Shown here: piece by piece, positions 27,843-37,290 of the stretch | Layout: each line of letters opens with the position of its first letter | How positions within the stretch are numbered: position 1 is the stretch's first letter | Assembly: GCF_000013085.1 (NCBI RefSeq) | Contig: NC_007643.1 | Coordinates: forward strand, 815,001-879,000 | Length of the DNA: 64,000 nt | Source of the DNA: Rhodospirillum rubrum ATCC 11170 | GTDB taxonomy: Bacteria; Pseudomonadota; Alphaproteobacteria; Rhodospirillales; Rhodospirillaceae | Direction of reading: 5' to 3' | Made by a program: the position numbers and the translations under genes | The notes under the pieces: model-generated | Database searches by the model: none | Told to the model about the DNA's origin: nothing | What the model saw: the letters and a program-made list of their open reading frames with translations, nothing else

Positions 27843-29156
27843 CTAATTGTCGCCGAAGACCCGACGGAAGATGGTGTCGACGTGTTTGGTGTGGTAGCCC
27901 AGATCGAACAGCTCTTCCAAAGCCTCCGGGGTCAGCTTGTCGGTGACCGCCGCATCGGCTTTCAGGCGATCGAGCAGGCCGCCCTGGCCGTTCCACACCT
28001 CCATGGCGTTGCGCTGGACGATGCGATAGGCCTCTTCGCGCGACACCCCGGCCTGGGTGAGGGCGAGCAGGACGCGCTGGCTGAAGACCAGCCCGCCCAT
28101 CTGGTTCAAGGTGCGGTCGATCGCCTCGGGATAGATCACCAGATTGGTGAAGACCCCGGTCAGCCGGGCGAGGGCGAAATCCAGGGTGACGGTGGCGTCG
28201 GGGCCGATCATCCGTTCGACCGAGGAATGCGAGATGTCGCGCTCGTGCCAGAGGGCGACGTTTTCCATCGCCGGCAGGGCATAGGCGCGGACCATGCGGG
28301 CAAGGCCGGTCAGGTTCTCGGTCAGCACCGGGTTGCGCTTATGGGGCATGGCCGAGCTGCCCTTCTGGCCCTTCGAGAAGAATTCCTCGACCTCGCGCAC
28401 TTCGGTGCGCTGGAGATGGCGGATTTCAAGGGCGGCGCGTTCGACCGAACTGGCGATGACGCCGAGCACGGCGAAGAACTGGGCGTGGCGATCACGCGGG
28501 ATCACCTGGGTCGACAGCGGTTCGGGCAGCAAGCCCAGCTTGGCCGCGACATGCTCTTCGACCCGCGGATCGATATTGGCGAAGGTGCCGACGGCGCCCG
28601 AGATGGCGCAGGTGGCGATTTCGCCCCGGGCGGCGACCAAGCGGGTGCGGGCGCGCTGGAACTCGGCGTGGAAACCGGCGAACTTCAGGCCCATGGTCAC
28701 CGGTTCGGCATGGATGCCGTGGCTGCGGCCCATGCAGACGGTCATCTTATGCTCGAAGGCGCGGGTGCGCAGGGCGGCGAGCAGGGCGTCGATATCCTCG
28801 AGCAGAAGATCGGCGGCCTGGGTAAGCTGAACGGCCAGACAGGTATCGAGCACGTCCGAACTGGTCATGCCCTGATGGATGAAGCGCGCCGGCTCGCCGA
28901 CATGTTCGGAAAGCTCGGTCAGGAAAGCGATGACGTCGTGCTTGACCTCGGCTTCGATGGCGTCGATGCGCGCCACGCGCTCGGGCGTATAGGGCAAGTC
29001 GCCCTTTTCCCAGACGGTCTTCGCCGCCTCGGCCGGAATCACGCCGATCGCCGCCAGGGCGTCGCAGGCATGGGCTTCGATCTGGAACCAGATGCGGAAG
29101 CGGTTTTCCGGGGCCCAAATAGCGGCCATGCGGTCGCGGCTATAGCGGGGAATCAT
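27843..29156 (-). CDS. purB: Adenylosuccinate lyase
   Basis: A 437-residue lyase used twice in purine synthesis, cleaving SAICAR and adenylosuccinate. The family signature SSAMPHKRNP is near residue 260, and the catalytic MGRSHGIHAEPVTMG and TSSDVLDTCLAVQL are present. ATG 29156 gives MIPRYSRDRMAAIWAPENRF, the usual start. It is separate from the purC-L block by four unrelated genes. Confidence 0.97.
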   Translation of the reverse strand: MIPRYSRDRMAAIWAPENRFRIWFQIEAHACDALAAIGVIPAEAAKTVWEKGDLPYTPERVARIDAIEAEVKHDVIAFLTELSEHVGEPARFIHQGMTSSDVLDTCLAVQLTQAADLLLEDIDALLAALRTRAFEHKMTVCMGRSHGIHAEPVTMGLKFAGFHAEFQRARTRLVAARGEIATCAISGAVGTFANIDPRVEEHVAAKLGLLPEPLSTQVIPRDRHAQFFAVLGVIASSVERAALEIRHLQRTEVREVEEFFSKGQKGSSAMPHKRNPVLTENLTGLARMVRAYALPAMENVALWHERDISHSSVERMIGPDATVTLDFALARLTGVFTNLVIYPEAIDRTLNQMGGLVFSQRVLLALTQAGVSREEAYRIVQRNAMEVWNGQGGLLDRLKADAAVTDKLTPEALEELFDLGYHTKHVDTIFRRVFGDN

Positions 29157-29311
29157 CGCTGTCTCAGGCTCCATGAACGGGTGCGGGGATGGGTGGCTTC
29201 CTTATAGGCCAAGCCGGCCGCCCCTCCAACTGCCGATAAGGGCGTTCGGGCGCGGCCGCGGTCCATCGTCCCCCCTCCAGGGAATGGCCTGATGCGGAGG
29301 GGATCAAAGGG

Positions 29312-29364
29312 GAGCGGCGATGGCGCGGAAAACCAGTGCCCGCTTTTCCGCGCCATCGCCGCTC
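29312..29364 (-). terminator. 21-base-pair hairpin after the S24-type repressor gene
   Basis: A near-perfect stem (29312-29332 with 29344-29364) closes on an 11-base loop and starts at the repressor stop codon. On the minus strand it is followed by CCCCTTTG, so its T-run is weak. It probably ends repressor transcription and could also act as a dispersed palindrome. Confidence 0.8.
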
Positions 29365-30083
29365 TAGAAAGAGCGCGCGGCCCAGCGCACCCGGCCGACC
29401 AATTCATGGGAGAGCGACCATTGGTGGGCGGGGATGAACTCGGGCGGATAGGCCTCGCGATTGTCGTTGATGACCCGCACCCCCTCGGCGCTGAACTGCA
29501 AGCGCCGCAATCGGCACAGCGCGCCATCGGAAAAGGCCCAAAGGCCGTCGCGCCAATGGGTTTCCCGGTGGATCAGCGCGACATCGCCATCATTGAGGGT
29601 GGCGGCCATGCTATCGCCCTCGACCGTGAAAAACAGGCAGTTGCCAAGATCCAGGCCCTCCAGGCCCTGGCCGAGGACCTTGGCGGTGAGGGCGATGGTG
29701 TCGGTGCGCACCGCCCGATCGGCGAAGGCGCCGTCGCCCGTCGCCAGCTGCGTATCATAGCGCGGGATCCAGAAAACGTCGGGATGGGCGGCGCCATCCG
29801 GCGCGTCTTGCGCGGATAGCTTGGGGGGCGGGGCGCCGCCGGTGGCCAGCCAGTCGATGCTGACGCCCGAGGCGCTGGCGATGGCCACCAGATTGTCGAC
29901 CGTTGGGCGGGCGCCGCGAAGAATGCTTTGAAGCGTGCTGCTTTTGATCCCCGCCTTTTGAGCGAAAGATCGCGCGCTTTGTCCCTCCAAAACCGACCGA
30001 ACCCGGGCCGAAAATCCGTCGTGATGTATTCCCGTCATTACCCCATCCGTTTTGTCCGGCGCTATTTTTTTCAATGCCCGCAT
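29364..30083 (-). CDS. HTH repressor with S24/LexA-like C-terminal domain
   Basis: A 239-residue phage-repressor-type regulator. An HTH domain is at about 24-80 (FAQKAGIKSSTLQSILRG). The S24 domain contains GDSMAATLNDGDVALI with the serine (Ser158). The catalytic lysine position, normally VKR, reads LRR (Arg194), so self-cleavage may not work. Start 30083 is uncertain; an ATG at 30038 is also possible. Such proteins control prophage or stress genes, but no prophage is seen nearby. The 750 bases upstream contain no gene. Confidence 0.78.
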   Translation of the reverse strand: MRALKKIAPDKTDGVMTGIHHDGFSARVRSVLEGQSARSFAQKAGIKSSTLQSILRGARPTVDNLVAIASASGVSIDWLATGGAPPPKLSAQDAPDGAAHPDVFWIPRYDTQLATGDGAFADRAVRTDTIALTAKVLGQGLEGLDLGNCLFFTVEGDSMAATLNDGDVALIHRETHWRDGLWAFSDGALCRLRRLQFSAEGVRVINDNREAYPPEFIPAHQWSLSHELVGRVRWAARSF

Positions 30084-30841
30084 GCAGACCCTGGACTCGT
30101 TTGCGTTTTATCGTTCAAAGTGCTTCGCAAAGCGGGTGGGCACGGACGAAAAAACACTTGAAAGTGAGCGTTTCATAGGACAAAGTCTTGCGGGGCGGTT
30201 GGGCCTTCTGATGCCTTAAGTATCAGAAAAATATCAATATTATGATCAATCGGCTTTCCGGGCGGGGAGTCGTGCCAGGAGGGCCGGATTTGACTGGTGA
30301 TCCATATGACTGATATTTCGCTCTGTCTTTCCTCTCATCCGCCAAGGCCGGGCGAAAAAAGACGTCCGTGGTTCTCGTGAGTGCGGCGCATTCACCTTTT
30401 TACTTTGGATTAAGTCCATCTCGCGCGACGGGATCCCTTTAACAGGGAGGGGCTGGCGCGGCGGCGGAAGAAGCGCAAAGAAACAATCCCTATCGCGGGC
30501 CTTCTCGCGCCCCCGTTATCGGGCGGCGATCGGCTTCTGAAAAAACATAAAAAGCAAAACAATAAGCTTGGTGGGCCGCTTGGCTTGGAAAGGTGGTTGT
30601 AGAGCATGGTTGCGGTGTCGGCCAGAGTTCGAGGGCAAAGTCGCTCCCCCTGGGCCCTCATCTTTCGGATCCCTGTCTGACCGTTTCAGGCAAAGGTCTC
30701 GTAATATACCACGAAATCGGAAAACCGGAGCGTTTCTTCTCCGTAACAAGGACCAATCGACCAGATCAGAATTCACATACTTAAGAAGATAGCCACTCAT
30801 TCCTTAAGGACGGGGGGTGAGACGGCCTTCGCCAGGAGAAA
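30084..30841. other. Gene-free intergenic region, AT-rich in part
   Basis: About 760 bases between the repressor gene and the chemoreceptor gene. The stretch 30200-30400 is much richer in A and T than the window average, with near-palindromic TATCAATATTATGATCA at 30233-30249 and an imperfect CTGAT/ATCAG pair just upstream. These are plausible operators or promoters. Short open frames at 30410-30800 have no ribosome site or family pattern. Nothing here can be named. Confidence 0.55.
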
Positions 30842-32857
30842 ATGCTTATGAGGACCCTTAATAATATCGGTATCGGTGCTCGCATAGGGTATGGATTTTC
30901 CGTCAGCATTGTTCTTCTGATTCTCGTTGGTGTGATGGGTGGCTTTATTCTTGTTCGCCTGGGCGAAGTCGTTGATGTTTTTAGAAGTCAGACCTTTCAG
31001 TCTTCTGCCGTTGGACAAATTTCCACCAATTTGATGACCGCCCGCTTCAAGGGAAAAGCCTTTTTAAGCCATGGCGATCCCGCCCTTGCCGCCGATGTGC
31101 AAGAGCTTGGCCGCAAAAGCGCCGCTCTTCTGGGCGAGGCCAACAGCCATAACCTGACCGAGGCCGATCGCGGCCTTCTTGCCAGGATCGAAAGCGGGGT
31201 CACCGCCTATTTCGCCGCCTTCTCCAAGATCATCGGTCTGCAGCGCCAGCGCGAGGAGGCCTATGCCACCCTGGTCAGCCTGGGTCCCGATCTCGATCGG
31301 GCGATGGCCGGACTGCTTGATGGCGTTTATGGCGTCGGGTCGATCGAGGCGACGATGGAGGTTGCCAAGACGATCCGCGCCCTGCAGACCGCGCGCATCC
31401 ACACCACCTTTTTCGTTCTCGACGGTGGGCTTGATCGCTTCGGCAAGGCCGAGGAATCCTTTCACGAGGTCCGCGACCGGCTGATCCGCCTGCGCCCGAG
31501 CCTCGGAGCGGGGGAGGAGGGGCAGACTATCGACGGTCTTCTTCAGCGGATCGCGGTCTATGGCCGGGCGCTAGAGCATCTTCGCGGCGCGGTGAACGCC
31601 CGCCAGGACTTGGTCAGCGGGACCATGGATGTGGTCGGCCCCCAGGTCTCGGCCCTGACCGGCGAGATGCAGAAGCGGGTGGGCGAGGAGCAGATGCGCC
31701 TGGGCGCCGTCGTCAAGGATGACATCGCCCGTGGTCTGGCGATGGGGGCCGGGGCGATCGTTCTGGCGATCCTTCTCGGCGGCGGCGCCGCCATCGTCAT
31801 CGGCCGCAGCGTCGCCGGCCCCGCCCGGGCGCTGACCCTGGCGATGGGCCGTCTGGCCGACAAGGATATGGCGGTCGATATTCCGGCCGTCGACCAGACC
31901 GACGAGATCGGCCGCATGGCCAAGGCGGTTTTGGTGTTCAAGGAGAACATGATCCGCGCCGACGCCCTTGACGCCAAGCAAAAGGCCGAGGCGGAGCGCC
32001 GCGACGAAAGGGCCAAGAGGATCATGGAGATCAACGCCGCCTTCGATCGCGAGGTCGGCGGCGTGATCGGCGTGGTCTCGACGGCGACGGTGCAATTGCG
32101 CGCCACGTCGGAGAGCATGTCGGCGATCGCCGAGGAAACCAGCGCCCAGGCGGCGGCGGTTTCGGCGGCGGCCGAACAGGCCTCGGCCAATGTTCAGACG
32201 GTCAGCGCCGCGGCCGAGGAGCTTTCGGCCTCGATCGAGGAGATCTCGCGTCAGGTCAGCAATTCGACCGCCGTGGCCAGCGAAGCCGCCGACCATGCCG
32301 GCCAGACCCGCGAGGCCGTCCGCAATCTGGAGGATTCGGCCGCCCAGATCGGCGAGGTCGTCAAGATCATCACCAATATCGCCAATCAGACCAATCTGCT
32401 GGCCTTGAACGCCACGATCGAGGCGGCGCGGGCCGGCGAGGCGGGCAAGGGCTTCGCCGTGGTCGCCGGCGAGGTCAAGACCCTGGCCAGCCAGACGGCC
32501 AAGGCCACCGAGGAGATCGCCCAACGCATCGCCAAGGTGCAGGAGGAGACCGAGGCGGCGGTCACGGCGATCGAGGCGATCAGTGCGGCCATCGGCACGG
32601 TGCGCGAGGTCAGCACCTCGATCGCCAGCGCCGTCGAAGAGCAAAACGCCGCCACCGGTGAAATCGCCCGCAACGTTGTCGAGGCGGCGGCCGGCACCCG
32701 CGAAGTTTCAAGCACGGTGGTCGGCGTGCATCAGGCGGCCACCCAGTCCGGGGGCGCCGCCGTCGAGGTTCAGCAGGCGGCTCGCGACGTCGATACCCAG
32801 GCTACTTTGCTGCGCGAGTTGATCACCCGTTTCCTGGCAGAGGTGCGCGCCGCCTGA
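30842..32857 (+). CDS. Methyl-accepting chemotaxis protein
   Basis: A 671-residue membrane chemoreceptor. TM1 is at about 13-38; a helical periplasmic sensor region (about 39-295) follows; TM2 is at about 298-322, then a HAMP domain (about 323-376) and a long cytoplasmic signalling domain with [15 protein letters not shown]. The periplasmic part has no Cache-type signature, so it resembles a four-helix-bundle sensor, ligand unknown. AGGAGA just before the start supports ATG 30842. The last residues do not carry a CheR-binding pentapeptide. Next downstream is a periplasmic binding protein gene, a possible helper. Confidence 0.93.
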   Translation: MLMRTLNNIGIGARIGYGFSVSIVLLILVGVMGGFILVRLGEVVDVFRSQTFQSSAVGQISTNLMTARFKGKAFLSHGDPALAADVQELGRKSAALLGEANSHNLTEADRGLLARIESGVTAYFAAFSKIIGLQRQREEAYATLVSLGPDLDRAMAGLLDGVYGVGSIEATMEVAKTIRALQTARIHTTFFVLDGGLDRFGKAEESFHEVRDRLIRLRPSLGAGEEGQTIDGLLQRIAVYGRALEHLRGAVNARQDLVSGTMDVVGPQVSALTGEMQKRVGEEQMRLGAVVKDDIARGLAMGAGAIVLAILLGGGAAIVIGRSVAGPARALTLAMGRLADKDMAVDIPAVDQTDEIGRMAKAVLVFKENMIRADALDAKQKAEAERRDERAKRIMEINAAFDREVGGVIGVVSTATVQLRATSESMSAIAEETSAQAAAVSAAAEQASANVQTVSAAAEELSASIEEISRQVSNSTAVASEAADHAGQTREAVRNLEDSAAQIGEVVKIITNIANQTNLLALNATIEAARAGEAGKGFAVVAGEVKTLASQTAKATEEIAQRIAKVQEETEAAVTAIEAISAAIGTVREVSTSIASAVEEQNAATGEIARNVVEAAAGTREVSSTVVGVHQAATQSGGAAVEVQQAARDVDTQATLLRELITRFLAEVRAA

Positions 32858-32990
32858 GGGCGGGGCGCGGCTTGCGCGAAACCGGTCGGCGCCGTCGCAT
32901 TTGGCCGCTTGGCGTCGGCCCCAAGGCGTCCTTAATATAGGAGACCATCGCCCGAGAAGCGGGCGACACGACGCTCAGGAGGATTGGGCG

Positions 32991-33746
32991 GTGATCTGCA
33001 AGGGCGCCCGCAGGCTACTTGGGTGGGGAGGGGTGGCCGCGCTGCTTGGCCTTGGCTGCCTTCCCGCCCTGGCCGCGGCCGATCCGCCGGCGCCGACCCA
33101 CCGGCTTGTCGTGTCATCGACCTATTGGCCTCCCTATGCCGGATCAGGATTGCCCGACGGGGGAACGGTCGTCGCTCCGATCGCCGCCGCCTTGCGCGAG
33201 ATCGGGGTGATTCTGGAGGTCATCTATGTTCCCTGGCCGCGCGCGGTCAGCCTGTTTGCCGAAGGCGATGTCGATGGCTTCCTGCCGACCTATGATCGCC
33301 ATGGTCAATCCTGTCAGCTGTCCGAGCCGGTTCTTGACACGGTGCTCGGGTTCGTCGAACGGGTCGACGCGCCGGTTCGCTGGGCGTCGTTGAGCGATCT
33401 CGCCGGTCTGCGGATCGGGTCGGTCTTGGGCTATTCGAATTCGCCCGAGTTCGACCGCCTGGTCGCCAGCGGGGTGCTGACCACCGAGGTGGTGACGAAT
33501 GATCTTCGCAATGTTCTGAAGGTTGCCGCCGGACGGCTGGCCCTGGCCATCATCGATCGCGATGTGTTCGATCACCTGATGGCCCATGACCCTGAAGCGC
33601 GGGCGGTGGCCCATCAGGTGCGCTTCAGCCGGCGGGTTTTGGCGATCCGGCCGATTTTTCTTTGCCTGCGCGCCTCGGAGAGCATGGCCGAGGTCCTCGC
33701 CCGGATCAATCGCGCCTTGCGTTTTCAGACCTTGGGCGATCCGTGA
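32991..33746 (+). CDS. Periplasmic substrate-binding protein, family 3 type
   Basis: A 251-residue protein with a signal peptide of about 30 residues ending LPALAAADP. The rest has the bacterial family 3 solute-binding fold (RLVVSSTYWPPYAG, then GGTVVAPIAAALREIGVIL, then LRIGSVLGYSNSPEFDRLV). Without transport genes nearby it may act as a sensor partner, perhaps of the upstream chemoreceptor; this is inference. The GTG at 32991 is chosen because AGGAGG lies eight bases before it. Confidence 0.82.
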   Translation: MICKGARRLLGWGGVAALLGLGCLPALAAADPPAPTHRLVVSSTYWPPYAGSGLPDGGTVVAPIAAALREIGVILEVIYVPWPRAVSLFAEGDVDGFLPTYDRHGQSCQLSEPVLDTVLGFVERVDAPVRWASLSDLAGLRIGSVLGYSNSPEFDRLVASGVLTTEVVTNDLRNVLKVAAGRLALAIIDRDVFDHLMAHDPEARAVAHQVRFSRRVLAIRPIFLCLRASESMAEVLARINRALRFQTLGDP

Positions 33747-33759
33747 ACCCGGGTTGTCA

Positions 33760-33819
33760 GGGCGCGCTCAAAAGGTCTCGTCAAGACGACCGCCCCGATG
33801 GGACGTGTTGAGCGCGCCC
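33760..33819. terminator. Stem between two convergent genes
   Basis: A perfect 12-base-pair stem (33760-33771 with 33808-33819) surrounds 36 bases containing a smaller stem TCGTC/GACGA. It lies between the stop codons of the binding protein gene and the MarR gene, so it may terminate both. The loop is long and no T-run is obvious. Confidence 0.5.
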
Positions 33820-33840
33820 GTGATCTTGGCGGGACCGGGC

Positions 33841-34362
33841 TCAGTTGGCGCCGAAGCGGATATGATCGGTCCAGGCCCGCTCCAGGCGGAGCAGGGCGCC
33901 ATTGGCCATTGACAGCGACGAGTCATCAAGCCCCTGGTCGGGCAACAGGCCGGCCAGACGCGATTGCATGGCGCGCAGGGCCTCGCACAGGGCCAAGCCC
34001 TTGTCCGTCAAACGCAGGCGGGTGGCCCGGCGATCGTGGGCGCTGCGCTCCTGGGCGATATAGCCGGTTTCCGTGAGCTTCTTGATGTTATAGGACACGT
34101 TCGAGCCATGGTAATAGCCGCGATCCTTGAGATCGCGGATCACCACATCTTCGGTCCCGACGTTATGAAGAAGAAGGGCCTGGACGGCGTTGATATCTTC
34201 CACGTTCAGGCGCCGCAGCTCGGCGCGAATCACATCAAGAAAGTGGCGGTGCAATCTTTCGATCAATTGCACCATCTCCTGGTATTGGTCCGTCAAGATT
34301 ACCCCTAACTTCGGCCGAAACGACGACGCCCGCATTCTTTCGTCAAAAGCCCGCGAAAGCAA
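33841..34362 (-). CDS. MarR-family winged-helix regulator
   Basis: A 173-residue transcription factor. A winged helix with an N-terminal helix occupies about 40-150 (VQALLLHNVGTEDVVIRDLKD, then GSNVSYNIKKLTETGYIAQE and ERSAHDRRATRLRLTDKG). The RSAHDRRATRLRLT wing is typical of MarR. The ligand is unknown. It lies between two stress-related regions, but no direct target is visible. The start may be a few codons later, since the first dozen residues are not conserved. Confidence 0.85.
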   Translation of the reverse strand: MLSRAFDERMRASSFRPKLGVILTDQYQEMVQLIERLHRHFLDVIRAELRRLNVEDINAVQALLLHNVGTEDVVIRDLKDRGYYHGSNVSYNIKKLTETGYIAQERSAHDRRATRLRLTDKGLALCEALRAMQSRLAGLLPDQGLDDSSLSMANGALLRLERAWTDHIRFGAN

Positions 34363-34387
34363 GGGGGCAAGCCGGTTAAAGGTATCC

Positions 34388-35062
34388 TTAGAAACCGGTG
34401 AAGGGCTGCATCAGGCGCGGGATCATGCCCATGTAGCGCAAAGGGCCTTCTGTCACGACCAGACACAGGCAATCCTGGCCGTCGGTGATCGGTTGGTGGA
34501 CCCTGTCGGCTTCGACCTCGGCGACATCCCCCCGGGCGAAGCGCTCCGAGCGATCCTGAAAGGCCCCCGCCAGCACCAGGGTGTATTCCTGCCCATGGTG
34601 ACCGTGCCGGGGAAGGGCGGTCTTGGGGGCGATCTTTAACAAATGGGCATTGCCTCCGCCGGCGGTGCGCGGCAACAGGGCAATCTGCCGGATGCCCGGG
34701 GCGATCGCCCTCCACGGCAAGGTGGCGGCCGAAGGATCGGCAAGGTGACGGCGCAAGGGGGCGGGCAGCAGGGCCGCCTCGCCCATGGGCGGCGGCAGGC
34801 GGGAAGCCGTGGCGCGGGTCGGGGACGGGGCGGCCGGGGTGTCGAGGCGGGCGAGAACGGCGTCGAGGGCGCCCTCGGCCAAAGCCAAGGGGGCCATCTC
34901 CTCGAGAAGCGCCCCGCCCAGGGCCTCCAGATGGTCGACGGCACCCCGGCAATGCGGGCAGAGGGTCAGATGGGCGGCGACGATCAGGCTCGCCCCCTCG
35001 CCCAGGACTCCCGCCGCATAGGCGGCGAGCAGGCTTTCGCTCGGGTGGTGGGACAGGGTCAT
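34388..35062 (-). CDS. chrR: Zinc-binding anti-sigma factor ChrR
   Basis: A 224-residue anti-sigma factor paired with RpoE. The zinc site is complete: His6, His31, Cys35 and Cys38 (HLTLCPHC), which match the ligand positions known in Rhodobacter sphaeroides ChrR. The C-terminal cupin domain has His153, His155, Glu159 and His189 in the H-x-H-x3-E...H pattern of the same protein. It should release RpoE when singlet oxygen is present. The ATG overlaps the rpoE stop by four bases (ATGA). Confidence 0.94.
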   Translation of the reverse strand: MTLSHHPSESLLAAYAAGVLGEGASLIVAAHLTLCPHCRGAVDHLEALGGALLEEMAPLALAEGALDAVLARLDTPAAPSPTRATASRLPPPMGEAALLPAPLRRHLADPSAATLPWRAIAPGIRQIALLPRTAGGGNAHLLKIAPKTALPRHGHHGQEYTLVLAGAFQDRSERFARGDVAEVEADRVHQPITDGQDCLCLVVTEGPLRYMGMIPRLMQPFTGF

Positions 35063-35679
35063 CGCACTTCGTCTCCAACAGATCCGCGCACCTTGGAAAA
35101 GGCCAAACGCAAACGGGATTTCACGGTTCCAAGGGGTAGGCCAAGACGATCGGCAACTTCGACGTGGGTCAGATCTTCGAAAAAAGCCAGCCTGACCACC
35201 TCGGCCTGATCGGCGGGCAGGGATCGCAAAGCCGTTCGCACCCGGGTCTCGCGCTGGTCCTTTTCGATGAGGATATCGGCCGCATCGGGACTTGAGGGTT
35301 CGAGCAAGGGATCCTCGGGGTCGATCTCGGGTCGTCTCTCCTTACGCAACATGTCGATGCGCAGATTACGCGCGATGGTGAAAATCCAGGTCGCGGCTCC
35401 CGCTTTCGTCGGATCGAAGCGCTCGGCCTTGCGCCAGACCATCAACAACGCCTCCTGGGCCACTTCCTCGGCGCTGGCGTCATTGGCACCCAGGCGCCGC
35501 AGATAGGATTTCAACCGCGGGGCGTAGTGGGTGAAAAGCGTGGCGAAGGCGGCGCGATCGCCCGAGCGGGCGATGGCGACGATCAGCGCGCCGTGATCGG
35601 CGCCGTCGGCGGCGGGAGAGGGGGGAGGGGCCGGGGAGGCCGGGGTCGCCGTCGAACCGGGCGCGGTCGGACTGGGCAT
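35059..35679 (-). CDS. rpoE: ECF sigma factor, RpoE/ECF11 type
   Basis: A 206-residue extracytoplasmic-function sigma factor. Region 2 is at about 55-110 (ATWIFTIARNLRIDMLRKE) and region 4 at about 135-190 (FFEDLTHVEVADRLGLPLGTVKSRL). It opens with a proline-rich stretch and ends with SKVRGSVGDEVR. ATG 35679 is chosen because an AAAGGGA site lies ten bases upstream; the longer reading is improbable. It is held inactive by ChrR, and it is expected to direct the singlet oxygen response. The adjacent divergent operon is a probable target. Confidence 0.93.
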   Translation of the reverse strand: MPSPTAPGSTATPASPAPPPSPAADGADHGALIVAIARSGDRAAFATLFTHYAPRLKSYLRRLGANDASAEEVAQEALLMVWRKAERFDPTKAGAATWIFTIARNLRIDMLRKERRPEIDPEDPLLEPSSPDAADILIEKDQRETRVRTALRSLPADQAEVVRLAFFEDLTHVEVADRLGLPLGTVKSRLRLAFSKVRGSVGDEVR

Positions 35680-35811
35680 CAGTGAAAGTCCCTTTCCGGT
35701 GCCAAGGGTCAGCAAGAGGCGGAGGGCGCCCCAAACCCAAAGGATGGGAGCGCACAGCGGGCTTTTCATCCGTCCCGTGTGCTCACCGGTCCAGCAAATT
35801 TCATACCTGAC

Positions 35812-35840
35812 TGATCTCGCGCGTGGCGCGCTGCGTAAAC
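35812..35840 (+). promoter_or_regulatory. Probable RpoE-type promoter of the lipid operon
   Basis: TGATCT at 35812-35817 and TAAAC at 35836-35840 are 18 bases apart. I recall the RpoE promoter in Rhodobacter sphaeroides as TGATCC, 18 bases, TAAGA. It lies about 65 bases before the first gene of the operon, whose product order suggests a lipid stress role. Confidence 0.6.
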
Positions 35841-35904
35841 AGGACCATATGGCTTGAGAGATAAAATCGAAAGGCTGGATTTCTTCGTCGTAGGGGAACG
35901 CGTT

Positions 35905-37290
35905 ATGACCCAGGTATCCTCCGCCTCGTTTCGTCCCCCCTCCGGCCGGCTTGATATCGCCGTCGTCGGTACGGGCATTGCGGGCAGTGCCGCGGCTTGG
36001 CTGTTGTCAGGCCGACACGCCGTCACGATCTATGAAGCCGACCAGCGGCCGGGGGGGCATACCCATACGGTCGCGGTGCGCACGCGCGGTGGCGCCAGCA
36101 TCGTCGTCGACACCGGCTTCATCGTTTATAACGAGCCGAACTATCCCAATCTGGTCGCGCTGTTTGATCATCTGGGGGTGAAGACGCGGCCCAGCGACAT
36201 GTCGTTTTCGGTTTCGGCCGATGGCGGCGGGCTGGAGTATTCCGGGGCCGGTCTTGGGGGATTGCTGGCCCAGCCGGTCAATCTCGTGCGCCCGCGTTTC
36301 TGGGCGATGATGCGCGATCTCGTGCGCTTTTACCGCGGGGCGCCGGCGGTTCTGGAGGCGCCCGACGCCGACCACCTGACCCTTGGCGACCTGCTTAAGC
36401 GCGGCGGCTATTCCCAAGCCTTCATCGAGGATCATCTGCTGCCGATGGGCGGGGCGATCTGGTCGTCTTCGACCCGCGACATGGCCGATTATCCCGCCCG
36501 GGCCTTCATCAGCTTCTTTCAGAACCACGCCCTGCTCGACCTGGGGGCGCGGCCGCTGTGGCGGACGGTCGCCGGCGGCAGTCGGGAGTATCTTAACCGC
36601 CTGATCGATCGCACCAAGGGGTCGTTCCGCCTGGGGATCGGGGCGCGGCGGATCTTCCGCGACGCCCAGGGTGTGCGCATCGAGGCGACCGATGGCGGCA
36701 TCACCCGCCACGATCACGTTCTTATCGCCACCCATGCCGATCAGGCGCTGGCGATGCTGGGCGATCCCTCGGCCGAGGAGGCCCGCCTGCTTGGCCCCTT
36801 CGCCTATCAAGCCAATGATGTCTGGCTGCACCAGGACGATACCTTGATGCCGCGCCGCCGCCGCGCCTGGGCGGCCTGGAACGCGCTGACCGACCGGCGC
36901 TCGCCCGACAGCCCGCCGACGGTGACCTATTGGATGAACCGGCTTCAGGGGCTTGATCCGGCCCATCCGGTGTTCATCACCCTCAATCCATCCCACGCCC
37001 CGGCCGCCGACAGCGTGCTTGGACGCTACGCCTATGACCATCCGCTGTTCACCCTGGCCACCATCGCCGCCCAAAAAGAGCTGTGGCGTCTGCAGGGCGT
37101 CCAAAGGACATGGTTCTGCGGCAGCTATTTCGGCGCCGGCTTCCACGAGGACGCGCTGCAATCGGGCTTGCTGGCGGCCGAACGCCTGGGCGGGGTGCGC
37201 CGGCCGTGGACGGTGGAGAAGGAAAACGCCCGCCTTGCCCCCTGGCCGGCGGCCGGCGCCGGCTCGACCGGCCGCGAGGTGGCGGCATGA
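35905..37290 (+). CDS. FAD-dependent amine oxidase/desaturase-like protein
   Basis: A 461-residue flavoprotein. The dinucleotide-binding fold opens the protein (AVVGTGIAGSAAAWLLSG, then IYEADQRPGGHTHTV), and the FAD contact near the C-terminus is WFCGSYFGAGFHEDAL. It belongs to the amino-oxidase superfamily that includes carotenoid desaturase-like enzymes. The ATG at 35905 is chosen because GGGGAA lies eight bases before it. It heads the operon with DUF1365 and CFA-like genes; such FAD proteins occur in furan fatty acid clusters as dehydrogenases. That exact role is inference. Confidence 0.85.
   Translation: MTQVSSASFRPPSGRLDIAVVGTGIAGSAAAWLLSGRHAVTIYEADQRPGGHTHTVAVRTRGGASIVVDTGFIVYNEPNYPNLVALFDHLGVKTRPSDMSFSVSADGGGLEYSGAGLGGLLAQPVNLVRPRFWAMMRDLVRFYRGAPAVLEAPDADHLTLGDLLKRGGYSQAFIEDHLLPMGGAIWSSSTRDMADYPARAFISFFQNHALLDLGARPLWRTVAGGSREYLNRLIDRTKGSFRLGIGARRIFRDAQGVRIEATDGGITRHDHVLIATHADQALAMLGDPSAEEARLLGPFAYQANDVWLHQDDTLMPRRRRAWAAWNALTDRRSPDSPPTVTYWMNRLQGLDPAHPVFITLNPSHAPAADSVLGRYAYDHPLFTLATIAAQKELWRLQGVQRTWFCGSYFGAGFHEDALQSGLLAAERLGGVRRPWTVEKENARLAPWPAAGAGSTGREVAA

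Noticed and set aside
27882-29207. Long plus-strand frame opposite purB
   Set aside because: The minus strand has the complete adenylosuccinate lyase signature, so this is a shadow.
30410-30800. Short frames on both strands in the gene-free region
   Set aside because: No ribosome binding site, no conserved pattern, and frames overlap each other.
35680-35811. Self-directed RpoE promoter upstream of rpoE
   Set aside because: No TGATC-type element with an 18-base spacer was found on the minus strand.
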